A stretch of 64,000 nt of DNA from assembly GCA_043228905.1 (NCBI GenBank), contig JBHGNT010000018.1, positions 8,556,001 through 8,620,000 of the forward strand, given 5' to 3'. Every line of letters begins with the position of its first letter. The stretch's first letter is position 1. The position numbers were made by a program, and so were the translations under genes. The notes below the pieces were generated by a model, which was given only the letters and a program-made list of their open reading frames with translations, had not been told where the DNA came from and ran no database searches. This document shows, piece by piece, positions 21,058-30,770 of this stretch. This stretch comes from Azolla caroliniana (Eukaryota > Polypodiophyta).

Positions 21058-22048
21058 GATGCACGCTGTGGGTATGCAATAAAATAAGGAGGTTCAGAAA
21101 ATACACAAGCAAAATGAATGCTTGAAATTTTGATTGAAAGAACTTTATCCAAGAAAGTATCTCATGTCTTTACCCCTCTAGACATATGAGATGTGATTCG
21201 AGATCCGATAACTATGGTAACACTATGGTGTTTTAAAAACCATGGGGGAAAACATAGCTAAGATGTATTTCTCGGATCTCTATCTTGAGTAATCATGGCG
21301 GCTCCCCGAGGCTCAACCATGGTTCTTACATCAATGAAATTTCCTAGATAGCCTTATATTAATGCCAACCCATCATGTATTATATGGTCGAGAAAGTGTA
21401 TTACGTGAAAAAACAAGTGCACTCACAAGTAATATTCTAGTCTTGCGAGCAATAAGCAAATGTGATGATAAAATGATAAAATAAGGCACTACTCATAAGA
21501 GTTAAGTAGTGACGAAAACAAGGGTAAAAATAAATAAAAAAACCCATGTGTTACCTACGAAAAAAAACAATGTCACAAATAAATGGGAAGTGCAAGGTAT
21601 GCACATATACATCCCAATATGATTGTTATAACTTGCACAATTGTGACATAAGCCACAAATTGATACAAGTGATGACGGTGTTGTGCGCAAAGATGTAATA
21701 CTCAAATCCATGAGTAAAACATCAATAAGGGAACTCATATGGTTTTACTCGTTTTCTAAGGCTTGATGATAAGAGTTAAACCTAGATGACCCGTTGAAAA
21801 AAAAATTGTTCAACAAGCCACTCCATACGAAAAAATAGTCTACACGTAAAGGTTACATTAAAATTAAACGATGTAAATACTTTATACATGAAAAGGAAGT
21901 GGAAAAAGGAGAGTTAATTGTGGGCGGGTAAATAATAATTACTAGAAAATCATATAAGTGAAACAATACTTATGAAATTAAAATTTAATTAGAATAATCA
22001 ACAATTAGGTGTATGGAATCAAACATGCCCTAAGATACGAAACCCTAG
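21058..22048 (-). other. Leader (5' UTR) of element B, gag-proximal part
   Basis: No long frame. It lies between the gag start and the 83-bp repeats and, with 22049-22501 and 28292-28595, makes an unusually long leader. I see no obvious splice-site pair. Confidence 0.5.
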
Positions 22049-22380
22049 GGTAGTTGACATGCACCTCCTCAAGACCACCACATATCCCTAGAATCGGCCA
22101 AGTAATGGCTAATTAAAGAGGAAAGTGGCATAGGTAAGTGACATATACCTCGTCAAGGCCACATCATCCCTTAGAATCGGCCAATTGATGGCTAATTAAA
22201 AAGGAAAGTGGCATATGTAAGCTACATATACCTTGTCAAGGCCACAACATCCCATAGAATCGGCCAATTGATGGCTTAATAGAGAGTAGAGTGGCATAGG
22301 TAGGCAACATACACCTCGTCAAGGCCACATCATCCCTTAGAATCGGCCAAGTGATGGCTCAATAGAGGGGAAGAGTGGTA
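22049..22380. repeat. Four tandem 83-bp units in the element B leader
   Basis: Units start at 22049, 22132, 22215 and 22298. Each contains CACCTCGTCAAGGCCAC-like and TAGAATCGGCCAA-like cores and ends in a GTGGCATA-like string. Copies differ by about 10 to 15 percent. Confidence 0.9.
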
Positions 22381-22385
22381 TACTC

Positions 22386-22500
22386 AACATCATATGCAAA
22401 ACGGCCATGAGATAAGCATGTGCGATTAGAGCAAACACGCTCGACCCAATGCACAAGAATAATTATTATCGTAAGAGTTCAAGAGAGGAGAGAGTGGGAT
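22386..22500. repeat. Copy 1 of a leader repeat interrupted by element C
   Basis: CATATGCAAAACGGCCATGA...GCGATTAGAGCAAACACGCT resembles 28298-28390 on the other side of element C, so C landed between two tandem copies. Confidence 0.75.
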
Positions 22501-22501
22501 A

Positions 22502-22972
22502 TGTCAAGACTGAGAGAGAGAAAGAGAGAGAAAAAGAGATAGAGAGATAATTGAAAGAGAATTATTATATTGAAGCGTAAAATGGATTACAAAGAGTAGG
22601 CTACAAAATGGCGTTGAACCAATTTAGGTTTGGGATGGGTGGTAGATCCCTATTTATAAGTAATAGAGAACTCTCTAGAATATTCTAGGTTATCCTAGAA
22701 TGTAGAGTAATCTAGAAGATCTCTAGAGTATTCTAGAAGGTTCTAGTGGTATAGAACACTCTAGAATATTCTTGGTCATTCTAGAATGTAGAGTAATATA
22801 GAATATTCCTATGATATTAGATTTCATATTCTAGAGACTATACATATAAGAATATTAATACAATGGTTAAGGATTTGACATGTGTACAACAAGGTCGTGG
22901 GTTCAAATCCTTTCGAGTCATAATGTGAGTGTCATGATCCTTTCGATGCATGATGTGACTGTTATCATGACA
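22502..22972 (-). mobile_element. 3' LTR of element C
   Basis: TGTCAAGACTGAG...TTATCATGACA as read on +. Rich in CTAGAATATTCTAG-type palindromes at 22670-22820. Contains the stop codon of pol (22965-22967). Confidence 0.95.
22855..22921 (+). other. tRNA-like module in element C 3' LTR
   Basis: CAATGGTTAAGG as A-box-like and GGTTCAAATCC (22900-22910) as B box. Antisense to element C, close to the U3 start. Confidence 0.6.
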
Positions 22973-25900
22973 CTATCCCCCTTCTTCGACGACACGTCTC
23001 ACGGGTCGTAGGGTTTGTATTAGGACCTGGTTTACAAGGATATTGGCGATGAAATGCATTAACGAGTTCTGCAGCATTGGAAAGATTTGTGGCAGGTTCC
23101 CAAGTTCGATCATTGGGGGTATAGCCTAGCCAATCGACCAAGTAATACAACTTGTTGCGCACGATTTTAGAATCGAGAACGGCAGCAACTTCAAATTCAG
23201 GCCCGTCCAAGAACTCAACAGGTGGTGGGGGTGTCGTAAGACGGCCCGGAATTGAACTTGTAGTATAAGGTTCCAAAAGGGATACATGAAACACCGGATG
23301 AAGATGCATGTGCGGAGGGAGGTCAAGACGAAATGCAACATCACTTATCTTACCAGTGATCATGTAAGGGCCAAAACGTTGGTAATCCAATTTATTGCAA
23401 GGTCGAGTGGTCTTGATGTTGTGTTGGAGAAGCCATACATGATCCCCAATGCGGAACTTTTTTGAGGAGTCTAGACGATGACGATCGGCAAGCCTCTTGT
23501 GTGTAAATTGAGCATCGTGCAAATTGTGGAGAATGTTGGCTTGAATTTCTTGGAGGCGACTAAGACGATCCTCGGCAGCAGGGTTGGTAGGAACTTCTGG
23601 ATGCGCATTCATCGTCCATCGAGGATGACAGCCCGTATTTGCGAAAAATGGGGAATATCTTGTAGAAGAATGGGCTGAGTTGTTGTAAGCGAATTCCGCC
23701 AAGTGCAAAAATGCAACCCAATCATCTTGTTGATAGTTGATGAAACAACGAAGATATTGTTCCAATGTCTGGTTGGTACGCTCTGTTTGGCCATTTGTTT
23801 CAGGATGATAGCCCGAAGAAAGCTTAACTGAAATGTGGAGAAGTTTGAACAGGTGCTTCCAAAACTTTGAGATGAATTGTGGACCACGATCACTAATAAT
23901 ATCATCTGGCAGACCATGATGCTTAAATACCTCCCGCATAACGAGATCAGCCCTCTCTTGACTAGTAATTGACTTTGTACATGGCAAGAAATGTGCCATT
24001 TTGGTAAATCGATCAACCACTGTGAGAATTGCATCAAAACCTTTTGAAACTGGGAGATCAGTAATGAAGTCCAAGGATATAGACTTCCAAGGTGTTTCCG
24101 GAATGGGAAGTGGTTGTAGTAAGCCATAGGGTCGGTGACGAGGATTCTTTGATCGACAACATATATCACAACTCCGAACATACTCCTCAACAAAATGACG
24201 AAGGCGAGGCCACCAATAGCGTCGAGAAATTAATTCTAGAGTCTTGTGAACTCCAAAATGACCAGCCATTGGTGAGTCATGGCAATGTTGCAAAACTTGT
24301 AGCCGTGGGGGACCATCAGGAACATACAATAAATTTTGTCGAAATAGAAAACCATCATGCCAATAGAACTGACAATAGTCATTACGAGGATTTTTCGACT
24401 GTGAGCAAGAAGCACGATCCGGGACGATATGATCCAAAACATCCTTGGCGAAATCATCAGTGGCCATATGATCTCGAATGGAATCAAGAAGAGTGGAATT
24501 TTCAAGAGCTGTTATGGCATTAACTACCATTAATCGTAATCGATTAGGACCCAAAAGGATTTGTTTTTGATGCTCAAAAGCAGGTTCCCCTGGACGAAGT
24601 TCCATATAAGAGCGCCGAGAAAGAGCATCTGCTTTGCCTTGCTGCATCCCAGGGCGATATATGATGATAAAGTCGAAGTGAGTCAAAAATTGCGCCCACC
24701 GGGCTTGTCGCCGACTCAAGACTCGAGCATTTTGGAAATAAGTCAGGTTCTTATGATCATTGTAGACAATGATCTGCTGAGAAGAACCTTCTAGGAAATG
24801 TCGCCATTGTTGAAACGAATCCACGATTGCAAGAAGCTCTTTGTCATGGATCTCGTAGTTGATCTCTATAGCTTCAAACTTTCGTGAATGAAAGGCGACA
24901 GGGTGTAGTTGTCCATCATCTCCAGTCTGCGAGAGGACACTCCCTAGTGCAAAATCGGATGCATCGGCTTCGAGGATGAAGCGTTTTGTTGGGTCGACAT
25001 GTGCTAAGATAGGTGCCGTTGTAAATGCTCGTTTTAAGCTTTCGAATGCCTTGGATGCATCTGAACTCCATATAAATGGTTGATCTTTATGTGTGAGCTG
25101 AGTAAGCGGAAGCACAACCTTGGAATAATCTTTAATAAATTTCCGATAAAAATTTGCAAACCCGAGAAAACATTGCACATCACGCACTGAAAGGGGCGTT
25201 TGCCACTCTAAAATTGCCTGTACCTTCATGGGGTCCATAGCAATACCATTTGACGATACAACATACCCCAAAAATTCCACTTGATTTTGGCCGAAACTAC
25301 ACTTTTCTAATTTTGCGTAGAGACCATATTCTCGGAGTCGGCATAGTACTTGACGAACATGTGCATCATGCTCCTCTTGGGTCTTTGAGTAGATTAAAAT
25401 ATCATCTAGGTAAACTATAGTGAAGATATCAAGAAAATCTCGAAAAATATCGTTCGCCATATGTTGGAAAACAGCAGGTGCATTCGTGAGACCAAATGGC
25501 ATCACTGTATACTCAAAATGTCCATAGCGAGTGCGGAAAGTTGTCTTCCATTCATCCCCCGGGCGAATCCGAACTAGATTATATGCTCCGCGAAGGTCCA
25601 ACTTCGTGAAATATTTTGCACCACTGAGACGTTCCAAAAGATTCGGGATTAATGGTAGAGCATATCTATTTCGGATAGTCACTTTGTTTAGCCCTCGATA
25701 ATCCACGACCAACCGAAGAGTCCCATTCTTCTTCTTAACGAAGAAGATAGGTGCACCAGCAGGGGATCTAGAATGCCGAATGAATCCGTTTGCCAGATTC
25801 TCATCAATATATTCCCGCAAAGTCTCTAGCTCTACAGGGGAGAGATTATAAATTGGGCCCCATGGAGGTTCTTTCCCTGGTTGTAAGTCAATAGGGCAGT

Positions 25901-26516
25901 CGTATGGCCGATGCTCCGGCAATGTATTGGCCTTCACCTTATCAAAGACATCTGAAAACTCCTTGTATTTCTCTGGTAGTTTAATATCCGCGTCACGTGA
26001 AGTGGATGATGGAGTTGCTACTATTGCGAAGACGAACATGGCCTCGTTCCCCCCTTCCTCCCGCAACTGTCGTAAAGAGATGGGCGATAACTCCGGGGAT
26101 CTATTAGCACATGTAGGAGAGAGGGATGCGGGATTTGTGCTTTTTTCCCGAGTCTCCTCAATTGTTCTTTTCATCCAATCAATCTTCGGGTTATGGAGTT
26201 CAAACCAGGGGAGACCTAGAACTATTGGGTGGTCCGGACTACGAATAATATTGAAAGAGATTATGCTTGCCAAATTGCCAAGAACTATCCTAATTGGCTC
26301 GGACTCCTCGACTATATCTCCTGATGCTATGGGACGTCCATCGATGACTCCTACGGCTACTGGGTTGGGAAGCTTATTCAAGAGGATGTTTTGTGACAAG
26401 GCAAATTCACGATCCATGAAACAAGAGTTGGCTCCAGAATCTAGAAGGGCAGAGGCTAGGACTCGATGACATGTAGATGTGGTAAGCTCGACTTGTGCTG
26501 AAAAAACTCGACTCAC
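22965..26516 (-). CDS. Element C pol: protease, RT, RNase H, integrase, chromodomain
   Basis: 1183 residues from the first Met, but the frame is open further upstream past the gag stop (AKIGAIWLDHPSYVELVPS), so it is probably reached by -1 frameshifting. Protease LLDSGANSCF (Asp26), RT 210-380 with YLDD 369-372, RNase H about 510-620, integrase zinc site His744/746, His753, Cys783, Cys786 and catalytic Asp816, Asp876, Glu912 (D-35-E), chromodomain 1107-1160 (EVAAVLDSKIVRNKLYYLVD, TWEPATNL). The last codons are encoded by the polypurine tract and the stop lies seven bases inside the 3' LTR. No inactivating change seen. Confidence 0.95.
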   Translation of the reverse strand: MSRVFSAQVELTTSTCHRVLASALLDSGANSCFMDREFALSQNILLNKLPNPVAVGVIDGRPIASGDIVEESEPIRIVLGNLASIISFNIIRSPDHPIVLGLPWFELHNPKIDWMKRTIEETREKSTNPASLSPTCANRSPELSPISLRQLREEGGNEAMFVFAIVATPSSTSRDADIKLPEKYKEFSDVFDKVKANTLPEHRPYDCPIDLQPGKEPPWGPIYNLSPVELETLREYIDENLANGFIRHSRSPAGAPIFFVKKKNGTLRLVVDYRGLNKVTIRNRYALPLIPNLLERLSGAKYFTKLDLRGAYNLVRIRPGDEWKTTFRTRYGHFEYTVMPFGLTNAPAVFQHMANDIFRDFLDIFTIVYLDDILIYSKTQEEHDAHVRQVLCRLREYGLYAKLEKCSFGQNQVEFLGYVVSSNGIAMDPMKVQAILEWQTPLSVRDVQCFLGFANFYRKFIKDYSKVVLPLTQLTHKDQPFIWSSDASKAFESLKRAFTTAPILAHVDPTKRFILEADASDFALGSVLSQTGDDGQLHPVAFHSRKFEAIEINYEIHDKELLAIVDSFQQWRHFLEGSSQQIIVYNDHKNLTYFQNARVLSRRQARWAQFLTHFDFIIIYRPGMQQGKADALSRRSYMELRPGEPAFEHQKQILLGPNRLRLMVVNAITALENSTLLDSIRDHMATDDFAKDVLDHIVPDRASCSQSKNPRNDYCQFYWHDGFLFRQNLLYVPDGPPRLQVLQHCHDSPMAGHFGVHKTLELISRRYWWPRLRHFVEEYVRSCDICCRSKNPRHRPYGLLQPLPIPETPWKSISLDFITDLPVSKGFDAILTVVDRFTKMAHFLPCTKSITSQERADLVMREVFKHHGLPDDIISDRGPQFISKFWKHLFKLLHISVKLSSGYHPETNGQTERTNQTLEQYLRCFINYQQDDWVAFLHLAEFAYNNSAHSSTRYSPFFANTGCHPRWTMNAHPEVPTNPAAEDRLSRLQEIQANILHNLHDAQFTHKRLADRHRLDSSKKFRIGDHVWLLQHNIKTTRPCNKLDYQRFGPYMITGKISDVAFRLDLPPHMHLHPVFHVSLLEPYTTSSIPGRLTTPPPPVEFLDGPEFEVAAVLDSKIVRNKLYYLVDWLGYTPNDRTWEPATNLSNAAELVNAFHRQYPCKPGPNTNPTTRETCRRRRGIVS

Positions 26517-26602
26517 TTGATTTGATGAAATGGAACCACGACTAGGAACTAACTCTACATAGCTAGGATGGTCCAGCCAAATGGCTCCTATTTTGGCCGG
26601 AC

Positions 26603-27727
26603 TTACTCGTTTAACACATCCTCTAATTGACTCAAGACATCGAATCTATTCTCATGACATGGACTATGAGGCTTATTTATGTTATTAGAAGTAATAATAG
26701 AACTCGATGTAGGGTTTTCATGGGCACTTACTTGGTATACTTGACGCCTAGGTTTATGTGGACAATTTACAACTATATGTCCTGGACCACCACAATACAG
26801 GCAGAGGCGATGCGCTCGACGTCGTTGCTTCTCAGCATCTGATAACGGCCCACGACGTTGTGTTGACTCTATTTCCATCGGAGTTGGGCCATCCCTTGTA
26901 ATGGGTCTAGGAACTTGTGGAGGCGTTGCGACTACGGAAGCGTAAGTCTGTTCAGGTTGGCGGCGTAACATTTGTTGGCGCTCAGAACGTCGCTCAAATA
27001 GGCGATTATCACATCGCACAGCTCGACTAATGGCTTCTGTAAGTGACTTCGGATCTTCAGGGAAAGTAAGAAGAAGATCTTTGACATCATTTCTCAAACC
27101 TTGACGGAATTGATCCATTAAAGCTGCCTCATCCCAAGGGATATCGCATGCCAAGAGACGGAAATCGGCTGCATAAGATGACGCGGGACGATCTCCTTGT
27201 CGGAGCCTTCGAATCTTGTTTATCGCTGTCCTAGTGCTGTCGGTGTCTCCGAAACTAGCTTGAAACTCTTTAACAAAGGCCTCGAAATCCTCCAGCAATG
27301 GTGATTTCTTCTCGAGAAGTGGTGCGAACCATGCTAACGCCGTACCGCATAGCAAAGTTCCCACTAATCCCACACGAGCAGCATCAATTGGATACCGATT
27401 GGGATGTAGCTGAATAACTAAACGAACTTGATTCAAAAAGCCTCGAAATAAAGACCTCGTACCATCAAACTTGGCAGGGAGGCTGATCTTTGGCTCTCTA
27501 GGGGAGTTCTGAGCCCCCGACGCTTGCTCTCGTAATGACAATATAGTCGCCTCAAGTTGATGATCCCGCTGTGATAACTCTTCATATTGTTGAGCTTTTT
27601 CGGCGCTCACGTGTTGTAGATCTCCAAGTAGCCTTTGATTCTCATGCTCTAATGCCACAAATTTATTCGTGAGCATGTCGAGCTCAGAAAGAACACGCAT
27701 GTATTCTTGTTTGCTCACGGACTCCAT
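26603..27727 (-). CDS. Element C gag
   Basis: 374 residues: N-terminal coiled coil (about 1-70), gag capsid-like region 80-240 with FRGFLNQVRLVIQLHP and LLCGTALAWFAPLL, and a CX2CX4HX4C zinc knuckle at 309-322 (CLYCGGPGHIVVNC). The Met at 27727 lies about 90 bp inside the LTR. It ends at TAA (26603-26605), immediately after the heptamer GTTAAAC. Confidence 0.9.
   Translation of the reverse strand: MESVSKQEYMRVLSELDMLTNKFVALEHENQRLLGDLQHVSAEKAQQYEELSQRDHQLEATILSLREQASGAQNSPREPKISLPAKFDGTRSLFRGFLNQVRLVIQLHPNRYPIDAARVGLVGTLLCGTALAWFAPLLEKKSPLLEDFEAFVKEFQASFGDTDSTRTAINKIRRLRQGDRPASSYAADFRLLACDIPWDEAALMDQFRQGLRNDVKDLLLTFPEDPKSLTEAISRAVRCDNRLFERRSERQQMLRRQPEQTYASVVATPPQVPRPITRDGPTPMEIESTQRRGPLSDAEKQRRRAHRLCLYCGGPGHIVVNCPHKPRRQVYQVSAHENPTSSSIITSNNINKPHSPCHENRFDVLSQLEDVLNE
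26609..26615 (-). promoter_or_regulatory. Candidate -1 ribosomal frameshift heptamer at gag/pol junction
   Basis: In the gag frame the mRNA reads GUG UUA AAC GAG UAA. G UUA AAC is a known type of -1 slippery heptamer, two codons before the stop, and pol is open in the -1 frame on both sides. Element D has GTTAAAT GAT TGA at the same place. Confidence 0.6.
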
Positions 27728-27800
27728 AGCTTATGAGGGGAGAGGAGAAGGAAGAAGAGAACTTGTTAGGGTTTGTGGAAGACGAAGAGATGAAAGGAAG

Positions 27801-27813
27801 TAAATTGGTTCAA
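27801..27813 (-). other. Self-complementary primer-binding segment of element C
   Basis: The minus strand reads TTGAACCAATTTA two bases inside the 5' LTR. It is the exact complement of TAAATTGGTTCAA in the LTR (27940 to 27928), 32 nt downstream of the TATA box (27972). Confidence 0.7.
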
Positions 27814-27815
27814 AC

Positions 27816-28286
27816 TGTCAAGACTGAGGGAGAGAAAGAGAGAGAAAAAGAGATAGAGAGATAATTGAAAGAGAATTATTATATTGAAGCGTAAAATGGA
27901 TTACAAAGAGTAGGCTACAAAATGGCGTTGAACCAATTTAGGTTTGGGATGGGTGGTAGATCCCTATTTATAAGTAATAGAGAACTCTCTAGAATATTCT
28001 AGGTTATCCTAGAATGTAGAGTAATCTAGAAGATCTCTAGAGTATTCTAGAAGGTTCTAGTGGTATAGAACACTCTAGAATATTCTAGGTCATTCTAGAA
28101 TGTAGAGTAATATAGAATATTCCTATGATATTAGATTTCATATTCTAAAGACTATACATATAAGAATATTAATACAATGGTTAAGGATTTGACATGTGTA
28201 CAACAAGGTCGTGGGTTCAAATCCTTTCGAGTCATAATGTGAGTGTCATGATCCTTTCGATGCATGATGTGACTGTTATCATGACA
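27816..28286 (-). mobile_element. 5' LTR of element C
   Basis: 471 bp. On the minus strand TATAAATA (27972-27965) is the promoter box; an antisense tRNA-like module occupies 28175-28238. Confidence 0.95.
28175..28238 (+). other. tRNA-like module in element C 5' LTR
   Basis: Same as 22855-22921: ACAATGGTTAAGG and GGTTCAAATCC (28214-28224). Confidence 0.6.
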
Positions 28287-28595
28287 GGATATATATCGCA
28301 ATATGCAAAAGGCCATGAGTTGAGCGTGTGCGATTAGTGCAAACACGCTCGGCCCGATGCATAATAATAAGTAAAATCGTAGCGTAGTAAGAGGTAGAAA
28401 GAAAGAGAATAAAACGTAATACCAATTTGATTCGACCATAAAGAACGCATAATAGAAAAAGAGAAGAGATCAAAAAAGAAGAATACCGGGTTTAGAGTGT
28501 TGTTTTGATCCTGAGAAGAGCATGACGAGCCTTGTTAGATCCCCCTCGCTCACACGCAAAAAACATCACAACAACAAAAAAAATTGTTAGTAAAA

Positions 28596-28607
28596 GCTCT
28601 GATACCA
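28596..28607 (-). other. Primer-binding site of element B (initiator Met tRNA)
   Basis: The minus strand reads TGGTATCAGAGC, the standard plant initiator-tRNA site, one base from the LTR end. Confidence 0.95.
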
Positions 28608-28608
28608 C

Positions 28609-29079
28609 TGTTATGAGTCTATTACTAATCAATAGACCAAATCAAGTAAAAAGGAAGAAAATAGATTGGATAGAAGAACCCGTTCCACCCGACCACCCCC
28701 GAGCTATGATCTAGACATAGCCAACCTACCACCGACGTCCCATACCGCCGGATATTAGGATGACTAATACCTTGGAAGAGATAAACACGATCGTCGAGAC
28801 GAAAGCCTAGCCCGCACCACCGGTGTCTACGACAGCAGCCTTCCGACGTGATCCCTATGAGGGTAGCTAAGCCTCATATTTATACCTTTTCCTAGGCCCC
28901 TTGAATAGATGTGCCTTTCTAAAAGGCTCTCTATTCATTGGTTGTCTAAATCATGATAGTGCATGCACATATCATTCATTCTATCCAATCATTAGTCCCC
29001 TTTTTAATAATAGTGAACATACCCTTCACTAATGTAAATATTAGTGACCTACCCTCACCAACGTTATGTGTACATAACA
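28609..29079 (-). mobile_element. 5' LTR of element B
   Basis: 471 bp, TGTTATGAG...ATAACA as read on +, followed by the TSD GTGTA. Confidence 0.95.
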
Positions 29080-29084
29080 GTGTA

Positions 29085-29494
29085 GTTGTGTAGTTAGTGC
29101 AAATTATGGAGCAACTTATTGTCTTCTAGTCAAGTTTTTGTTATAATGGTCAAGCCGGTTGTTTAGTGGTAGACCCCTATGTGTGATCAGATAGTGGAGT
29201 AGATCCCATCGTTGTTGAAGTCATTAACTTAATGTAATATAGTCAAGTTTTGGTGAGGGTGTGAAAGCTAGCTCTTCAATGCAAAAAGAGGTTGTTGATA
29301 AAAGGAAAAACAAAAGTGTCTGCTCAAGTTATAATTTAAGAGCGAGTAGTTGTGTAGTTAGTGCAAATTATAGAGGAATTGGTCATTAATGTCAATAACT
29401 TATTGTCTTCTTGTCAAGTTTTTGTTATAATGGTCAAGCCGGTTCTTTAGTGGTAGACCCCTATGTGTGGTCAAATAGTGGAGTAGATCCCATC
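29085..29494 (+). repeat. Tandem 264- to 284-bp units right of element B
   Basis: 29085-29210 completes the unit broken at 16175. 29211-29494 is a second copy carrying AGTTGTGTAGTTAGTGCAAA and GTGGTAGACCCCTATGTGTG again. A decayed third start is near 29680. Confidence 0.7.
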
Positions 29495-29934
29495 ATGAAA
29501 TAATAATTTAAGTGGTTCCCATGTGTTTTGGATTAGTATGGCGCCATGATTTACTTGTTCCACCCATTCAACTCTTTTGCGATAACAGAATCACCACGTT
29601 AGTAACATGCTATCTATGTCGGAGATTGGCTTCATTAGCACTATAAGGTATCTTCCACACAAGAAAAATCAACTTTAAGAGCGATTGGTTGTGTAGTTAA
29701 TGCAATGGAGAGATTGATAGTTAAAGCGAATAGCTTAATGTATGTATTCAACTTTTAGTGAGAATGGTTTAAAAGGTTCTCGAATGTATGCACCCTATGT
29801 CTCATAACCTAGAAAAGAGGATCTTGCCATATCATTCGTTTAGAATAAATATGATTCCATGATTTAATAATAGAATATTCTTGACTAGGTCTTGGGCTTC
29901 TTTGTATTTGCAATTTGTATTGACCAATGATTTA
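29495..29934. other. Unassigned stretch between tandem units and inverted-repeat arm
   Basis: No frame longer than noise. Contains a partial third tandem unit. Confidence 0.4.
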
Positions 29935-30770
29935 CTTGGTCCATTGATTGCGTTAACTCCACAACCACTTGACAAGATTCTTTGGTTTTTGTTTTATCGA
30001 CAATTTATTTTTGCAAATGTAGAACCTAAATTTCGTTATAAAAGATAAATTCTTAACCTTTTAGGAACCACTAAGAAACAAAACTTTCTTAACAACCACT
30101 ACCAAAAGAGGAAGAAAGAGTCGTGCTCATGAAATAACATTCAATGCTTGTCCATGTTGCCTTTAAAACACTTATGTACATTCACCAATTCTCCGTAACC
30201 TCGTCGTCCCCTAGCTCAATGATTCAAGGTGTGGTTTTCTGGTTGAGGAATTGGTGATGAAATATGACAATTCAATCTAGAACCACTAAGAAACAAAACT
30301 TTCTTAAGAACTACTAAAAGAAGAAGAAAGAGTCGCACTCATGAAATAACATTCAATGCTTGTCCATGTTGACTTTGAAACACTTACGTACGTTCACCAA
30401 TTCTCCGTAACCTCTTCCCCTAGCTCAATGATTCATGGTTAGTTTTTCTGGTTGAAGAATTGGTGATGAAATATGACAATTCAATCTGGAGGCTTGCAAT
30501 CGTAAAACAAGCTAGCGCTTATTGCCTTTAAATTTACTTAGGCATTTTGTTTTAGATTGCCAAATGCACAAATTCTTGATGGGTTTCAATATCAAGAGAA
30601 AACTTGTTCAATTAGGCTTCTGTTGAATGACTAGGAGTATAAATTCTTCATGTCATATATGAGTTAGAGATTGTTCTATTTGAGTTAAAGTCTTAAATTA
30701 GAGGTTCACAAAGTTGCTCTTAGGGTGATGCTGAAATTACAGATTAAGGGGGAAACAATGCTTTTTGAAT
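29935..30770 (-). repeat. Right arm of the large inverted repeat, with an internal 215-bp tandem duplication
   Basis: Reverse complement of 15420-16045 with moderate divergence. Within it AACCACTAAGAAACAAAACT recurs at 30066 and 30281; the copies 30066-30280 and 30281-30489 are about 90 percent alike. Confidence 0.7.

Larger units (their letters stand above)
22502..28286 (-). mobile_element. Element C: full-length Tcn1/sushi-like gypsy chromovirus nested in B
   Basis: 5785 bp with 471-bp LTRs (22502-22972 and 27816-28286) that differ at about three sites, and a perfect target duplication GGATA (22497-22501, 28287-28291). Separate gag and pol frames in -1 relation, polypurine tract GAAGAAGGGGGATAG, no tRNA-type primer site. 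RT, integrase and chromodomain resemble the Tcn1/sushi chromoviruses known from fungi, fish and non-seed plants (family knowledge). Likely recent and possibly autonomous. Confidence 0.95.
16176..29079 (-). mobile_element. Element B: full-length Ty3/gypsy chromovirus with nested element C
   Basis: Both LTRs are 471 bp and almost identical; I counted about two differences in the first 150 bp. The target-site duplication GTGTA (16171-16175 and 29080-29084) is perfect. A polypurine tract (GTAGGGGAGTA, minus strand, 16647-16657) and a primer-binding site complementary to initiator Met tRNA (28596-28607) are in place. A complete 1467-codon gag-pol frame is open. Element C sits in the leader between primer site and gag. 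Without C the element is about 7.1 kb. LTR identity implies a recent insertion. Confidence 0.95.

Noticed and set aside
22049-22380. CRISPR-like array
   Set aside because: The whole 83-bp unit is repeated without unique spacers, inside a eukaryotic retrotransposon leader.
16176-22972. Shared ancestry of B and C LTRs because both are 471 bp
   Set aside because: Their sequences, promoter regions and primer sites are unrelated; equal length looks accidental.
16654-27727. Endogenous pararetrovirus (caulimovirus)
   Set aside because: LTRs, TSDs, integrase and chromodomains are present and no movement protein is seen.
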